This document shows positions 25,555 through 33,298 of a stretch of DNA of 39,992 nucleotides, one piece after another. Source of the stretch: an uncultured Eubacteriales bacterium (lineage in GTDB: Bacteria; Bacillota; Clostridia; Christensenellales; Aristaeellaceae); contig CADASI010000009.1 in NCBI GenBank assembly GCA_902790525.1, positions 1 to 39,992 on the forward strand. Direction: 5' to 3'. Each line of letters opens with the position of its first letter. The stretch's first letter is position 1. Below the pieces are notes generated by a model that saw nothing but the letters and a program-made list of their open reading frames with translations, searched no databases and was not told the origin of the DNA. Made by a program: the position numbers and the translations under genes.

Positions 25555-25857
25555 TTACAGCAGCTTGTTCAGTTTCCTGGCGATCGCCTGCGCCTGGCGC
25601 GCGTTGTCCGGATAACCGGACATGACATCCGCCATGGTATTGCAGATGTTGATCAGCCCCTGTATGACGCCGGGAATGAGGGGCTCGTCCGCCTGGATGA
25701 CCGGCAGGATGCTGCGGCAGGCGTCACGGATGCCCTCCGTGCCCCCGATGGCCGTCATGCTCGTGAGATAGGCCACCAAATCGTTTCGCTCCTGCTTCGT
25801 GAGCACCTCGGTCAGCCTTCTGCCCTCTGCCTTCTTCTTTTTCCCGATTCCAAACAT
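25555..25857 (-). CDS. small helical protein of unknown function
   Basis: A 100-residue protein beginning MFGIGKKKKAEGRR, a short hydrophobic patch plus a lysine cluster, then helices (LTKQERNDLVAYLTSM, IPGVIQGLINICNTMADVM, ARQAQAIARKLNKLL). No family recognised. The ATG at 25857 is preceded by GGGAGGT, which lies within the end of the HD-domain gene; one base separates that gene's TGA from this ATG. The two are therefore almost certainly translated together. Longer open frame upstream of 25857 is overlap with the HD gene, not coding. Confidence 0.75.
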   Translation of the reverse strand: MFGIGKKKKAEGRRLTEVLTKQERNDLVAYLTSMTAIGGTEGIRDACRSILPVIQADEPLIPGVIQGLINICNTMADVMSGYPDNARQAQAIARKLNKLL

Positions 25858-25858
25858 G

Positions 25859-27898
25859 TCATTGTACCTCCCTGTTCTCCAGACAGTAGATTCGGGTGCC
25901 GTCGTACTTCTTGAGCAGCTGCAGCATGCGGTTGAAGGGCTTCCAGTCCTTGTCCTGATCCGCCTCATCCAGCTGGTTGTAGTGCTCGGCGACCTCCGCC
26001 TCGGTGGGGTTGCCGTCCATGGTCAGCTTGTGGCGGCGCAGCTGCTCCCGCAGCGCGCTCCGCGCCTTCTTCTGCTCCGCCTCGGGGAGATCCAGCGGCA
26101 GCTTCTCGTACTCGTCGCCGTAGCGCCAGCCCATGGCGATGTGCTCGCGCACCCAGCGCCCGTGCTCCATCGGCGCGAATATAGCCGCCTGGTCCGGGGT
26201 GAAGCGCGTGACCATCTCGTAGTCCACCGGCTTGTCGGTGTAGAAGCAGCGTATCGCGTCCAGGTAGCGGGCAAAGTGCCTGGCACGGTTGAGCGTCGAG
26301 AGCTGGTACTCCAGCGAATGGGACTCGAACTTCTTCTCCATCTGCTCAACCGTGGCCTCCGGCGGAAGGCTGCGCCCGTGTATGGCGACGGCGAAATCGT
26401 AGAAGTGCAAAAAGTTGCTGCTGGACAGGTAGGTGTGCTTCATACTGCGGTCCACCCTGCCGGTGTGCGCCTTGACGGTCAGCGGGATCGACGCGGTGTC
26501 CACGATCTTCTCGATGTCGGTGCGGAAGCGCTGCCCCTTCTCCGCCATGTCGCTGTACGCCTTGAGGCGCGGGGGCTTGCCCTCCCTGCCGCCTTCTTCC
26601 CAGGCCGCGTAGGCCGCGCGCCAGGCGTCGATCTTCTCCTGCTCCGCCCGGTCGTAGCAGTAATCCGCGCGGATGGCCCCGTCGGCGAAGTCGAACTTCG
26701 CGGCCATGGGGTGCAGCTCGGTGCGGGAGTTGCGCCCGTAGGCGGTGCGGTCCCAGCACTGCAATTCGTCGCAGATCATCAGAAGGTAGGCCAGCGGATG
26801 CTCGCCCATGCGAAGCGGCGGCTTCGCCTTGCTGGCGTCCTTGTAGAACGAAATGGCAAACTTGAACAGGCTGTTGTGCAGCAGTATCGCCGAGAGGGCG
26901 TCCACGTGCATGGGCGTGAGCGCCTCCGGCCCGCAGGCTTCCCTCAACTCGCGAAACAGCCGCGCGGCGCTGAAAAAGGCGTGGTCCATGAAGCAGCCGA
27001 AGCGCTCGGGGGATACCGGCTTTAAATCGATCACGTCGCGCATGTACGCCTCGGTAAAGCCGTAGGCCTCCCCCAGCTTGCGCCAGATGTCCCACGCCAG
27101 CAGCGCGACGACAGTGTCAAACCGCCTGCCGTAGAGCGCCTCAAAGCGCACGATCGCCGGTTCGTCCAGCGCCGTCAGGGATTCCACGTTGCGGTAGGCC
27201 AAAAACAGGCTGTCCCCGCTCCGGCTCTGGTTGTTGACCTCGAAGTAGGAAAGCACCTGCTCGAAGGGCAGCTCGAAGGGATAGCCGATGTCGTGAAACA
27301 GCGACGTCAGCCCCCAGAACTCCAAAAACCGGTTGGCCGCGTCGGCGCTGTCCGGTTCAAAGCCGTAATATGTCTCGAAGGCGCGCCGGTACGGGACGTT
27401 GCTCTCGTAGATCGCCAGGCCCAGCGCGAACACGTACACCGAGTGGGAGTAGTGGTCCCGGTGCTTCATCAGAAGCGAGCTGCCGTTGGACTCGTACTCC
27501 GAGAGCAGCTCCACCATCTTCTTGGAGCGCCCGTACCGCCCGAGGAACATGTTGATGTAGCAGTAGTACACCGGATAGGCGTCCTCGGCGGTGCCGGAGT
27601 CGATGAAATCCCCCAGCGTCTTTTCCAGGCACAGCCGGTCGAGGTCCATCTGCATGTTGTAGGGGATCTGGTGCGCCGACAGGCTGACGCCTTCAAAGAC
27701 GCCCGTCTCCGCCTCGCGGCGCGCGATTTCGCCGTCGTGCCGCAGGCCCTCGCACCGCTCGCGCAGAAAGCGCAGCGCCGCCGACTTTAAGTCGCTCGTC
27801 TTTTCGCCCTCGCTGGCCGGCGGCTGCATCGGCCCGAGGTCCTCGCCGAAGCGCGCTTTGAGGCTCTGCCTCATGGTTTCCAACGCCGTATACGCCAT
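25859..27898 (-). CDS. HD-domain hydrolase with RyR-like C-terminal domain
   Basis: A 679-residue soluble protein, first gene of the train. Residues about 140-385 contain HD-type metal ligands: H149/H152 in the helix HRDHYSHSVYVFALG, H202-D203 (LFHDIGYP), H306 or H341, and D377 (ICDEL). HD enzymes cleave phosphoester bonds in nucleotides or cyclic nucleotides. Residues about 576-670 resemble a RyR domain (MEHGRWVREHIAMGWRYGDE, then LDEADQDKDWKPFNRML); in prokaryotes this domain is thought to bind nucleotide-type ligands. So a nucleotide-sensing or nucleotide-degrading role is plausible. The ATG at 27898 has AAAGGA 8 nt upstream; ATG 27907 is too close to that site. The RyR match was made by eye. 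Confidence 0.78.
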   Translation of the reverse strand: MAYTALETMRQSLKARFGEDLGPMQPPASEGEKTSDLKSAALRFLRERCEGLRHDGEIARREAETGVFEGVSLSAHQIPYNMQMDLDRLCLEKTLGDFIDSGTAEDAYPVYYCYINMFLGRYGRSKKMVELLSEYESNGSSLLMKHRDHYSHSVYVFALGLAIYESNVPYRRAFETYYGFEPDSADAANRFLEFWGLTSLFHDIGYPFELPFEQVLSYFEVNNQSRSGDSLFLAYRNVESLTALDEPAIVRFEALYGRRFDTVVALLAWDIWRKLGEAYGFTEAYMRDVIDLKPVSPERFGCFMDHAFFSAARLFRELREACGPEALTPMHVDALSAILLHNSLFKFAISFYKDASKAKPPLRMGEHPLAYLLMICDELQCWDRTAYGRNSRTELHPMAAKFDFADGAIRADYCYDRAEQEKIDAWRAAYAAWEEGGREGKPPRLKAYSDMAEKGQRFRTDIEKIVDTASIPLTVKAHTGRVDRSMKHTYLSSSNFLHFYDFAVAIHGRSLPPEATVEQMEKKFESHSLEYQLSTLNRARHFARYLDAIRCFYTDKPVDYEMVTRFTPDQAAIFAPMEHGRWVREHIAMGWRYGDEYEKLPLDLPEAEQKKARSALREQLRRHKLTMDGNPTEAEVAEHYNQLDEADQDKDWKPFNRMLQLLKKYDGTRIYCLENREVQ

Positions 27899-27989
27899 GG
27901 TATCCATCCTTTCATGACCATGCCCTGTCCGGGCCAAAAGACCGCAAACCGGGCTGCGTCTGACGATTAAAGATATTATTACGGTATGA

Positions 27990-28018
27990 ATTATAACATG
28001 AAATCCATGTTATGTAAA
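27990..28018 (-). promoter_or_regulatory. promoter and inverted-repeat operator of the TIR/kinase/Ro60 gene train
   Basis: On the minus strand, TTTACA (28013-28018) and TATAAT (27990-27995) are 17 bp apart. A perfect inverted repeat, ATAACATG-5 nt-CATGTTAT (27993-28013), fills the spacer and overlaps the -10 box and the edge of the -35. A dimeric regulator bound there would block RNA polymerase. No regulator gene lies in the train itself. The gap 27899-28079 holds only this and the terminator of the next operon. Confidence 0.8.
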
Positions 28019-28020
28019 TA

Positions 28021-28066
28021 TAAAAGATTAAACAAAACGAGGGGCACTCCCCGGCGCCCCTCGTTT
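28021..28066 (-). terminator. terminator of the secreted-protein operon
   Basis: An 11-bp stem, AAACGAGGGGC (28035-28045) with 28056-28066, and a 10-nt loop. On the minus strand it is followed by a T-rich TGTTTAATCTTTTA. It lies 13 nt beyond the stop of the gene at 28080. Confidence 0.88.
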
Positions 28067-28079
28067 CGCGTCGCTTCGG

Positions 28080-29198
28080 TCAGTCCGCGCCGTAGGTGCA
28101 AAGGCTGCCGACATCGAAGTTCGCAATGTTCATGACCTCCGCGTGGCCCTGGAGGTCCTCGTAGACGTAGACGATCACGTAATACGGCTCGGCGTTGGGC
28201 ATGACGATCGTCGCCTGCGCCAGGAAGGCGTGGTTGGTCCCGGCGACGACCTGCGAGCCCAGGTAGGCCACGGGCACGTAGCTCACGCCGACCAAGCCCT
28301 CCGTCGCGCCGTCGAACACCGCGCGCAGATCGTCGGTGACCGCGGGGTCGGCCGCGGGCGTCCAGCCGCCGGACAGGCCGCCTGCCACGGGTCCGTCCGT
28401 CACGGGCCCGTCCGGCACGGGTCCGTCCGGCGCAGGCTCCGGCGCGACGTAATTCATCTCGTTGAAGTTGTAGGACTTGCCGCCGAACGCTATGCCCGCG
28501 ACGGTGGCCTCGCCCAAATTCCCGGGCATTTCGCCGAACCCTTGCGCCATCTCAAGCGCCTCCGCGAACGTGACCGCGTACTGGAAGTCGCCGTAGACCA
28601 TGTTCACGCGCACGCCTTTTTCGTCCTGGGTATAGCCGTTGTATTCAAAGCCCGCGTCCAGCATCTCCTGCCCGGTTTTGCCGATCCACTGATCCAGCGC
28701 CTCCCGGGGCAGCGCCAGCGTGGACAGGTCGATCACCTGCTCGATCTCGCAGGGCGCGAGTATGGCGTTAATCTGCTCCCGCCGGTCGTCGGCCATGAAA
28801 TCCACGTTTCCGACGGCCTCGTTCAGCTCTGGGGAGAGCTTCGCCCGGATCAGCCACTGTGTGCCGGCGTAGTCGAAGATGTAGATGTAATACTGATCGT
28901 CCCAGGAGGCCTCGCTGCCGTCCGTGTCCAGCGAGAGCACGTCCGCCATGGTCTTCCAGGCCGACGGGTCCGCGGTCGCCGCCGCTTCGGGAGTCGCGGC
29001 GTCCGTGCCGGCGTCGGCAGGCGGCACCACATTACCGCCCTTCAGCGCGCCGAGCAGTGAAAAGACGGCGTCGATCAGGGGCGGCGCATCCCCGTCAGCG
29101 CCCGAGAGCGGCGCCCGCGCGTCAGCCGTGTCCGCCATGGCGCACAGCCCGGTCGACGCCAGCACCAGCGTCAGTATCAATGCCAGCAGCTTTTTCAT
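28080..29198 (-). CDS. secreted protein with cystatin-like QVVAG segment
   Basis: A 372-residue exported protein. It has a signal peptide (MKKLLALILTLVLASTG, cleavage near ADT) and a proline/alanine/aspartate-rich linker. A globular region covers about 85-240. A short PDGPV/TDGPV repeat linker follows at about 254-268. The last 90 residues contain GLVGVSYVPVAYLGSQVVAGTN...PYYVIVYVYEDLQG. QVVAG (316-320) followed by a long strand pair is the hallmark of the cystatin fold, a cysteine-protease inhibitor family; related domains occur in gut Bacillota. The inhibitor role is inferred and could be only fold similarity. AGGAGG precedes the ATG. Last gene of its operon. Confidence 0.75.
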   Translation of the reverse strand: MKKLLALILTLVLASTGLCAMADTADARAPLSGADGDAPPLIDAVFSLLGALKGGNVVPPADAGTDAATPEAAATADPSAWKTMADVLSLDTDGSEASWDDQYYIYIFDYAGTQWLIRAKLSPELNEAVGNVDFMADDRREQINAILAPCEIEQVIDLSTLALPREALDQWIGKTGQEMLDAGFEYNGYTQDEKGVRVNMVYGDFQYAVTFAEALEMAQGFGEMPGNLGEATVAGIAFGGKSYNFNEMNYVAPEPAPDGPVPDGPVTDGPVAGGLSGGWTPAADPAVTDDLRAVFDGATEGLVGVSYVPVAYLGSQVVAGTNHAFLAQATIVMPNAEPYYVIVYVYEDLQGHAEVMNIANFDVGSLCTYGAD

Positions 29199-29213
29199 CG
29201 GGGATATTCCTCC

Positions 29214-29630
29214 TCATCCTCCGTCGTTGATGCCAACGCCCTTTGAGCGGCGGCTTCGCAGGGCCCTGTTCATGCAGCGCACCCTCTGGTAGCAGATTCC
29301 CCACTGGATCAGCCAGATGAAGAAATAGACCGCGAGGAAGGCGATCGGCATCCACAGGGGCACGTCGGCAAGCCACCGCTGTACAAGCCCCAGCGCGCAG
29401 AAGCCCGCCAGCGTGATCAGCAGATGGCAGATCGTGGAGCGCGTCAGGCTCCACGTCTCGATGTCGTAGACCACCGTGGCCCCCATCACCAGCGCGCCGT
29501 ACAGGCCCGCGGGGATCACGGACGCGAGCAGGGGGGCGTCGCTCTTCATAAAGTGCAGCAGCCCCACCGTCACGCCCAGCGGCACGCCGAATACGGCCCG
29601 GAATAATGCGCTTCGCCAATAGGTTTTCAT
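29214..29630 (-). CDS. four-helix membrane protein, DUF3021-like
   Basis: A 138-residue integral membrane protein with four predicted helices (AVFGVPLGVTVGLLHF, IPAGLYGALVMGATVVYDI, HLLITLAGFCALGLV, MPIAFLAVYFFIWLIQW) and a basic C-terminal tail. Layout and motifs (ETWSLTRSTICH; VYFFIWLIQW.) parallel the DUF3021 protein at 34046 (ERWGLLRCTLTH; AYFIVWTIMC), so the two are paralogues. DUF3021 proteins usually accompany LytTR regulators. This copy instead lies in the divergent operon, probably under that regulator's influence (inference). Confidence 0.8.
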   Translation of the reverse strand: MKTYWRSALFRAVFGVPLGVTVGLLHFMKSDAPLLASVIPAGLYGALVMGATVVYDIETWSLTRSTICHLLITLAGFCALGLVQRWLADVPLWMPIAFLAVYFFIWLIQWGICYQRVRCMNRALRSRRSKGVGINDGG

Positions 29631-29668
29631 AGTGAATCTCTTCTTTGACGGATACTCACACGGCTTTG

Positions 29669-30160
29669 TCAGGACACTTCCGACGCCTGGGCGTAGATGG
29701 CCCCGGCCACCGCGGTGATGTCAAAGCCGTCCAGGTCCTTGCCGCTCGCGGACAGGGAATACATCAGCCCCATGACCGCGTCATGCCAGAGGCAGAGGTC
29801 GATGGTCTCCCCTTCCTCCGTGGCGCGCTTCACAAGCCCCTGCATGAAGGCGATGACGCAGGGCTCCTCGTTCTTCCATTCGTAGTACAGGCCGGAGATG
29901 TCGTCAAATTCCTCCGAGGGCTTGATGCGCGCGGTGTACTCCATGCCGTCCAGCGTGAAGCGCATCTCCGCGAGGTTCTCCGAGGGCATCAGGCTGTAGG
30001 CGACGTCCTCCGCGCCCTCGGGGACGCCGAACGTGGCCCCGATCGCCTCGGCGATGTCGCCGCTGGTCGATTCCACCCAGGGATTGGCGACGGCCAGCGC
30101 GGAGGCCAGCAGGCCCGTCGCCACGACGGCGCAGAGCAGCGCGATGATCGTTCTCTTCAT
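29669..30160 (-). CDS. secreted protein of unknown function
   Basis: A 163-residue protein with a signal peptide (MKRTIIALLCAVVATGLLAS, cleavage near AVA-NP). The mature part is small, acidic and mixed alpha/beta (AEMRFTLDGMEYTARIKPSEEFDDISGLYYEW), with no lipobox and no recognised domain. It lies 19 nt after the next similar secreted gene and is the fifth member of a run of small exported proteins. Function unknown. Confidence 0.75.
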   Translation of the reverse strand: MKRTIIALLCAVVATGLLASALAVANPWVESTSGDIAEAIGATFGVPEGAEDVAYSLMPSENLAEMRFTLDGMEYTARIKPSEEFDDISGLYYEWKNEEPCVIAFMQGLVKRATEEGETIDLCLWHDAVMGLMYSLSASGKDLDGFDITAVAGAIYAQASEVS

Positions 30161-30179
30161 AGCTCGACGCCTCCCCCGG

Positions 30180-30686
30180 TCACCGGGTCACAAAGGTCAG
30201 GGTATTGATGATGGCCTGCGCCTCCTGGTCGGCGTTCTCGCCGTCCAGCCAGAAGGCGATCTCGACGTACTGGTCGCCGTCCTCCAGCACATAGGTCAGG
30301 GTGGTGTAATCGACGCCCTCGTAGGTCTCCGTGGCGCGGTACCAGGCGGCGTCGATGCCGTTGACGTTGCCGTCCGTCACGATCTCGGTGGTGTTGTACT
30401 CCTCCGCCTCCGCCGCGGCGTAATCGGCCAGCTTCTCCTGGCAGCCCTCCTTGCTGAACTGGTACACGTCGAAGTCCAGCAGGCTGTCCGGGCTCTGCAT
30501 GTAGGCCACCTGGTCGTCCGCGATGTCCTCCTCGGTGAGCTCGCCCTCGACGTAGCTCTCGGGGATCTCCACGGTGTAGACCGAGGTGCCCAGCCGGTAC
30601 ACCTTCGTGCCCGCCTTCTCGGCGACGGCCGCGCACAGCGCCATGAGCGCGACGCACAGAGCCAATGCGATGATCTTACGCTTCAT
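30180..30686 (-). CDS. secreted protein of unknown function
   Basis: A 168-residue exported protein: signal peptide MKRKIIALALCVALMALCAA, cleavage near VAE. The mature domain (YRLGTSVYTVEIPESYVEG..., ending TLTYVLEDGDQYVEIAFWLDGENADQEAQAIINTLTF) resembles the PsbP/Mog1-like fold seen in small secreted Bacillota proteins, which usually end with an amphipathic helix and an INTL strand. That fold assignment is from pattern only. Gap of 21 nt to the small membrane gene upstream. Confidence 0.75.
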   Translation of the reverse strand: MKRKIIALALCVALMALCAAVAEKAGTKVYRLGTSVYTVEIPESYVEGELTEEDIADDQVAYMQSPDSLLDFDVYQFSKEGCQEKLADYAAAEAEEYNTTEIVTDGNVNGIDAAWYRATETYEGVDYTTLTYVLEDGDQYVEIAFWLDGENADQEAQAIINTLTFVTR

Positions 30687-30707
30687 GAATATACGCTCCT
30701 TTCGGAA

Positions 30708-30878
30708 TCACTTGTCCCCGCCGTTCTTCTTTCCCATGATGTTGAGAACCGTCATCAGTATGCCGCCCACGAACACCGCAAGCCAGCTCTTGCTCCAGTC
30801 CTTGGCCACCGTGCCCCACACGACCATCACGCCGACCGACACGATGGGAATGATGACGTTGAGCTTCTTGAGATCCAT
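30708..30878 (-). CDS. small membrane protein (56 aa)
   Basis: A short gene, MDLKKLNVIIPIVSVGVMVV..., with two hydrophobic stretches (about residues 7-20 and 32-46) separated by WGTVAKDWSKSW, ending in the basic tail GKKNGGDK. The ATG at 30878 has AAGGAGG 8 nt upstream and the stop is 21 nt before the next start. Perfect operon spacing and codon use support it. No family recognised. Confidence 0.72.
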   Translation of the reverse strand: MDLKKLNVIIPIVSVGVMVVWGTVAKDWSKSWLAVFVGGILMTVLNIMGKKNGGDK

Positions 30879-30900
30879 GTCCCGTTCCTCCTTGAATACA

Positions 30901-30925
30901 GGAGCGCCGATGGTGTCGGCGCTCC
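30901..30925. other. intra-operon hairpin
   Basis: A 10-bp perfect stem (GGAGCGCCGA with TCGGCGCTCC) and a 5-nt loop between the 434-aa and 56-aa genes. There is no U-run on the minus strand, so it is more likely an mRNA-stability or processing element than a full terminator. It may lower expression of the genes beyond it. Confidence 0.6.
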
Positions 30926-30945
30926 TTTGGGTTCTGTTCCTGTTG

Positions 30946-32250
30946 TCAGCCGGCCATCGCGCCGCCGGACATCATGCCCATCAGGCCCGCGATCTCGGGA
31001 ACCTGCTGGGAGAGCGTGCCCATCAGCGCGCCCATGCCGTTGGCCATGAAGTCGCCCGCAAGGCCCTGCATCGCTTCGCCCTCGCCGCTCATGGCTTCCT
31101 CAATGGCCAGCACGGTCTTGCCCTCGCCGTCCACCGGCAGGGTGCGCTCGCCGCCCGCGACGCTGGTGACGATGAGGGACACCAGGGGCTTGTCGGGATC
31201 CATGAAGTACACGTCCATGGCGAAGCCGTCCTCAGAGAAGCTCATGACCAGGCCCATGTACATCTCGCCCATGCTGAAGTACGCGGTCATGCCACCGTCC
31301 TTCATGGTGAAGCCGGCCTGCATGGTCACTTCCTCGTCGCCGTCCTTGGCGGTCATCTGGTAGCCCATGTCCATGTTGCCCTCTTCCACGAACAGCATGT
31401 AATAGGTGAAGCCGCTCTCCTCGCCCCACACGGATTCGCCCTGGAGGTAGAAGGGCATGCCGTCGTCGTCGGTGCTGTCGGTGTAGAACTCGGCGGTCAC
31501 GGTATCCGGGAAGTGGGCCATCCACTCCTGCATGCCGGCCTTGAAGCTCTCCTCAAAGTTGGCCTCGTCGAACGTCTCGCCGGAGTTCTTCGCGAAGCCC
31601 TGGGCAAAGCCCTTGATGGCCGCCATGGCCGCGGGGTCCGCGGACAGGTCGTCGATCAGCTTCTGGGTGGCCTCGGTGATGACGGCCATGTCGACGGTCA
31701 CGGGCACCATGGTGTCGAACTTGTAGCCCTCGAACTCGTACTCGCCACTCACGGGGTCGCCGGGCTGGCCGGCAGAGGCGCACGCCTCAAACCAGGGCTG
31801 GAAGTAGCCGCCGAAGGTCTCCATCATGGCGCCCATGTCCATGCCGCCGCCCTCGCCGCCGGCGCCGGGCATGTTGGCCGCGACCTGCTCCATCACCTGG
31901 TTGATGGTCTCCTGGGACACGGTCACGAGGTAGTTGGGGATCAGGTTGCTGACGAGCTTCGCGCCCTCGGCGTCCATGGCGACGCCCAGGCTCACGGCGC
32001 TCTCGCCGTTCAGGTCGAGGTCGATCTGCGCGCCGTCCGCCACGGTGGTCACGCTGACGCCCAGGGCGTTCACCAGGGCGATGACGGGATCGACGATGGC
32101 CATCTGGTCCTCGGGCACGCCGAAGCCGGCCAGCAGGCCCTTGGCCAGGTCGCCGTCGATGGTAACCTTGGTGTACACGTTGTCCGCGAGGGCGGACATG
32201 CAGGTCAGCGCCATCATCAGCGCCACGATCAGTGCAAGCAGTTTCTTCAT
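30946..32250 (-). CDS. large secreted protein of unknown function, methionine-rich
   Basis: A 434-residue exported protein with a signal peptide (MKKLLALIVALMMALTCMSALA-DN). The mature protein is acidic and rich in Met and Gly (GGMDMGAMME, AIAGLMGMM-like C-terminus) with long beta-rich stretches (MTAYFSMGEMYMGLVMSFSE). No catalytic motif, anchor or lipobox is seen. It lies between the AIM24 protein and the small membrane gene. Function unknown. Confidence 0.75.
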   Translation of the reverse strand: MKKLLALIVALMMALTCMSALADNVYTKVTIDGDLAKGLLAGFGVPEDQMAIVDPVIALVNALGVSVTTVADGAQIDLDLNGESAVSLGVAMDAEGAKLVSNLIPNYLVTVSQETINQVMEQVAANMPGAGGEGGGMDMGAMMETFGGYFQPWFEACASAGQPGDPVSGEYEFEGYKFDTMVPVTVDMAVITEATQKLIDDLSADPAAMAAIKGFAQGFAKNSGETFDEANFEESFKAGMQEWMAHFPDTVTAEFYTDSTDDDGMPFYLQGESVWGEESGFTYYMLFVEEGNMDMGYQMTAKDGDEEVTMQAGFTMKDGGMTAYFSMGEMYMGLVMSFSEDGFAMDVYFMDPDKPLVSLIVTSVAGGERTLPVDGEGKTVLAIEEAMSGEGEAMQGLAGDFMANGMGALMGTLSQQVPEIAGLMGMMSGGAMAG

Positions 32251-32286
32251 GGGGGTATATCTCCTTTCAATTATTGCGCTTTTGAA

Positions 32287-32901
32287 TCAGTTCTTCTTGG
32301 GCAGCAGGCTGGCGATGAGCGCGGCGAAGCCGGACATGGGCATGGTCTGGATCAGCACGCGCCCGGGGCCGGTGAGCAGCGTGTTGAACAGCCCCTCGCC
32401 GCCGAACATGGCGTTCTTCAGGCCCTTGACCTTCTGGATCTCCATCTTCACGCTGGCGTCCATCATGGCGTCGATCTCCAAAAAGGCCGTGCCCTCGCCC
32501 GACAGCTTCTGCATCACGAAGCCCTCGCCGCCGAACAGGCCGGTCGACATCTTCTGCTGGAAGTGCACGCTCATCTCCACGCCCTCGGAGGATGCCAGGA
32601 AGGCGCCCTTCTGGCAGATCACCGGCGACGAAGGGGTGATCTCCACCACCTTGATGTCGCCCGGGAACTTCGACGCGAAGGCGATCATGCCCGCGCCGCC
32701 GTGGGCGGTATAGCGGTTCTGGAACATGCTCTCGCCGGAGAACATGCGGCCGAACATCTTACTGGCGCCGCCGCCGGAGGTCGACATCTCCATGTTCGGG
32801 GTCATCCAGCTCATCGCGCCGGATTCGCAGACGATGGATTCGCCGTTTTCCACCTGGCAAATCACGACCGGCATGGGCGCGCCCTTGATCTGATACTTCA
32901 T
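32287..32901 (-). CDS. AIM24/TIGR00266 family protein
   Basis: A 204-residue soluble protein of the AIM24 (mitochondrial biogenesis-like) family. It shows the family's start (MKYQIKGAPMPVVICQVENGES, ESGAMSWMTPNM), the glycine-rich GGGASKMFGRMFSGESMFQNRY and the end GPGRVLIQTMPMSGFA. The fold is a tryptophan-RNA-attenuator-like beta barrel. Its biochemical role is unknown. It has no signal peptide, unlike its operon neighbours, so it is probably a cytoplasmic or membrane-surface partner of the exported set. Confidence 0.9.
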   Translation of the reverse strand: MKYQIKGAPMPVVICQVENGESIVCESGAMSWMTPNMEMSTSGGGASKMFGRMFSGESMFQNRYTAHGGAGMIAFASKFPGDIKVVEITPSSPVICQKGAFLASSEGVEMSVHFQQKMSTGLFGGEGFVMQKLSGEGTAFLEIDAMMDASVKMEIQKVKGLKNAMFGGEGLFNTLLTGPGRVLIQTMPMSGFAALIASLLPKKN

Positions 32902-32938
32902 ACGGTTTCTCCTTTCACGGGTTAATCAACTGTCCGTC

Positions 32939-33298
32939 CTACTCCACCCCGGCCGTCGCCGCGCGCAGCAGGAAAACCTCGGTGTTGTGCATGACGCCGG
33001 TCAGCTTCTCGCCGTCCCAGGTGAAGCTCGCGTCGCCGTCCTCGCCGTGAATGACGCAGGTCGCGCCGTCAAACTCCCAGGTCCCGGCAAAGTCGTTGCC
33101 CTCGTCGGCCTGTATGTCCATGGCGATGAGCCCCTCGCAGGTGCCATCCTCATGGAAGGTGAAGTTCATCGGGATGCCGAAGTAGTCCATCGTCCAGTCA
33201 CCGGTCAGATCCGCGACATCCTCTTGCGGCTCCGCGTGCGCGCACACCATGGTCGCGAGCACCAGTGCGGCCGGCAAGAGCACCGCCAGTTTGCGCAT
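32939..33298 (-). CDS. small secreted lipocalin-like protein
   Basis: A 119-residue exported protein: signal peptide MRKLAVLLPAALVLATMVCAHA, then about 95 residues of beta strands (LTGDWTMDYFGIPMNFTFHEDGTCEG, FAGTWEFDGATCVIHG, ASFTWDGEKLTGVM), the pattern of a half-size lipocalin/META-like barrel. I chose ATG 33298 rather than 33304 because AAAGGTGG gives 7-nt spacing only for the second. First gene of the operon. Confidence 0.75.
   Translation of the reverse strand: MRKLAVLLPAALVLATMVCAHAEPQEDVADLTGDWTMDYFGIPMNFTFHEDGTCEGLIAMDIQADEGNDFAGTWEFDGATCVIHGEDGDASFTWDGEKLTGVMHNTEVFLLRAATAGVE

Noticed and set aside
30586-32925. 779-codon plus-strand frame rich in His, Gly and Leu
   Set aside because: It is the antisense image of the exported-protein operon. 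The repeated GHH/HVH pattern reflects the reverse complement of Asp, Met and Ala codons.
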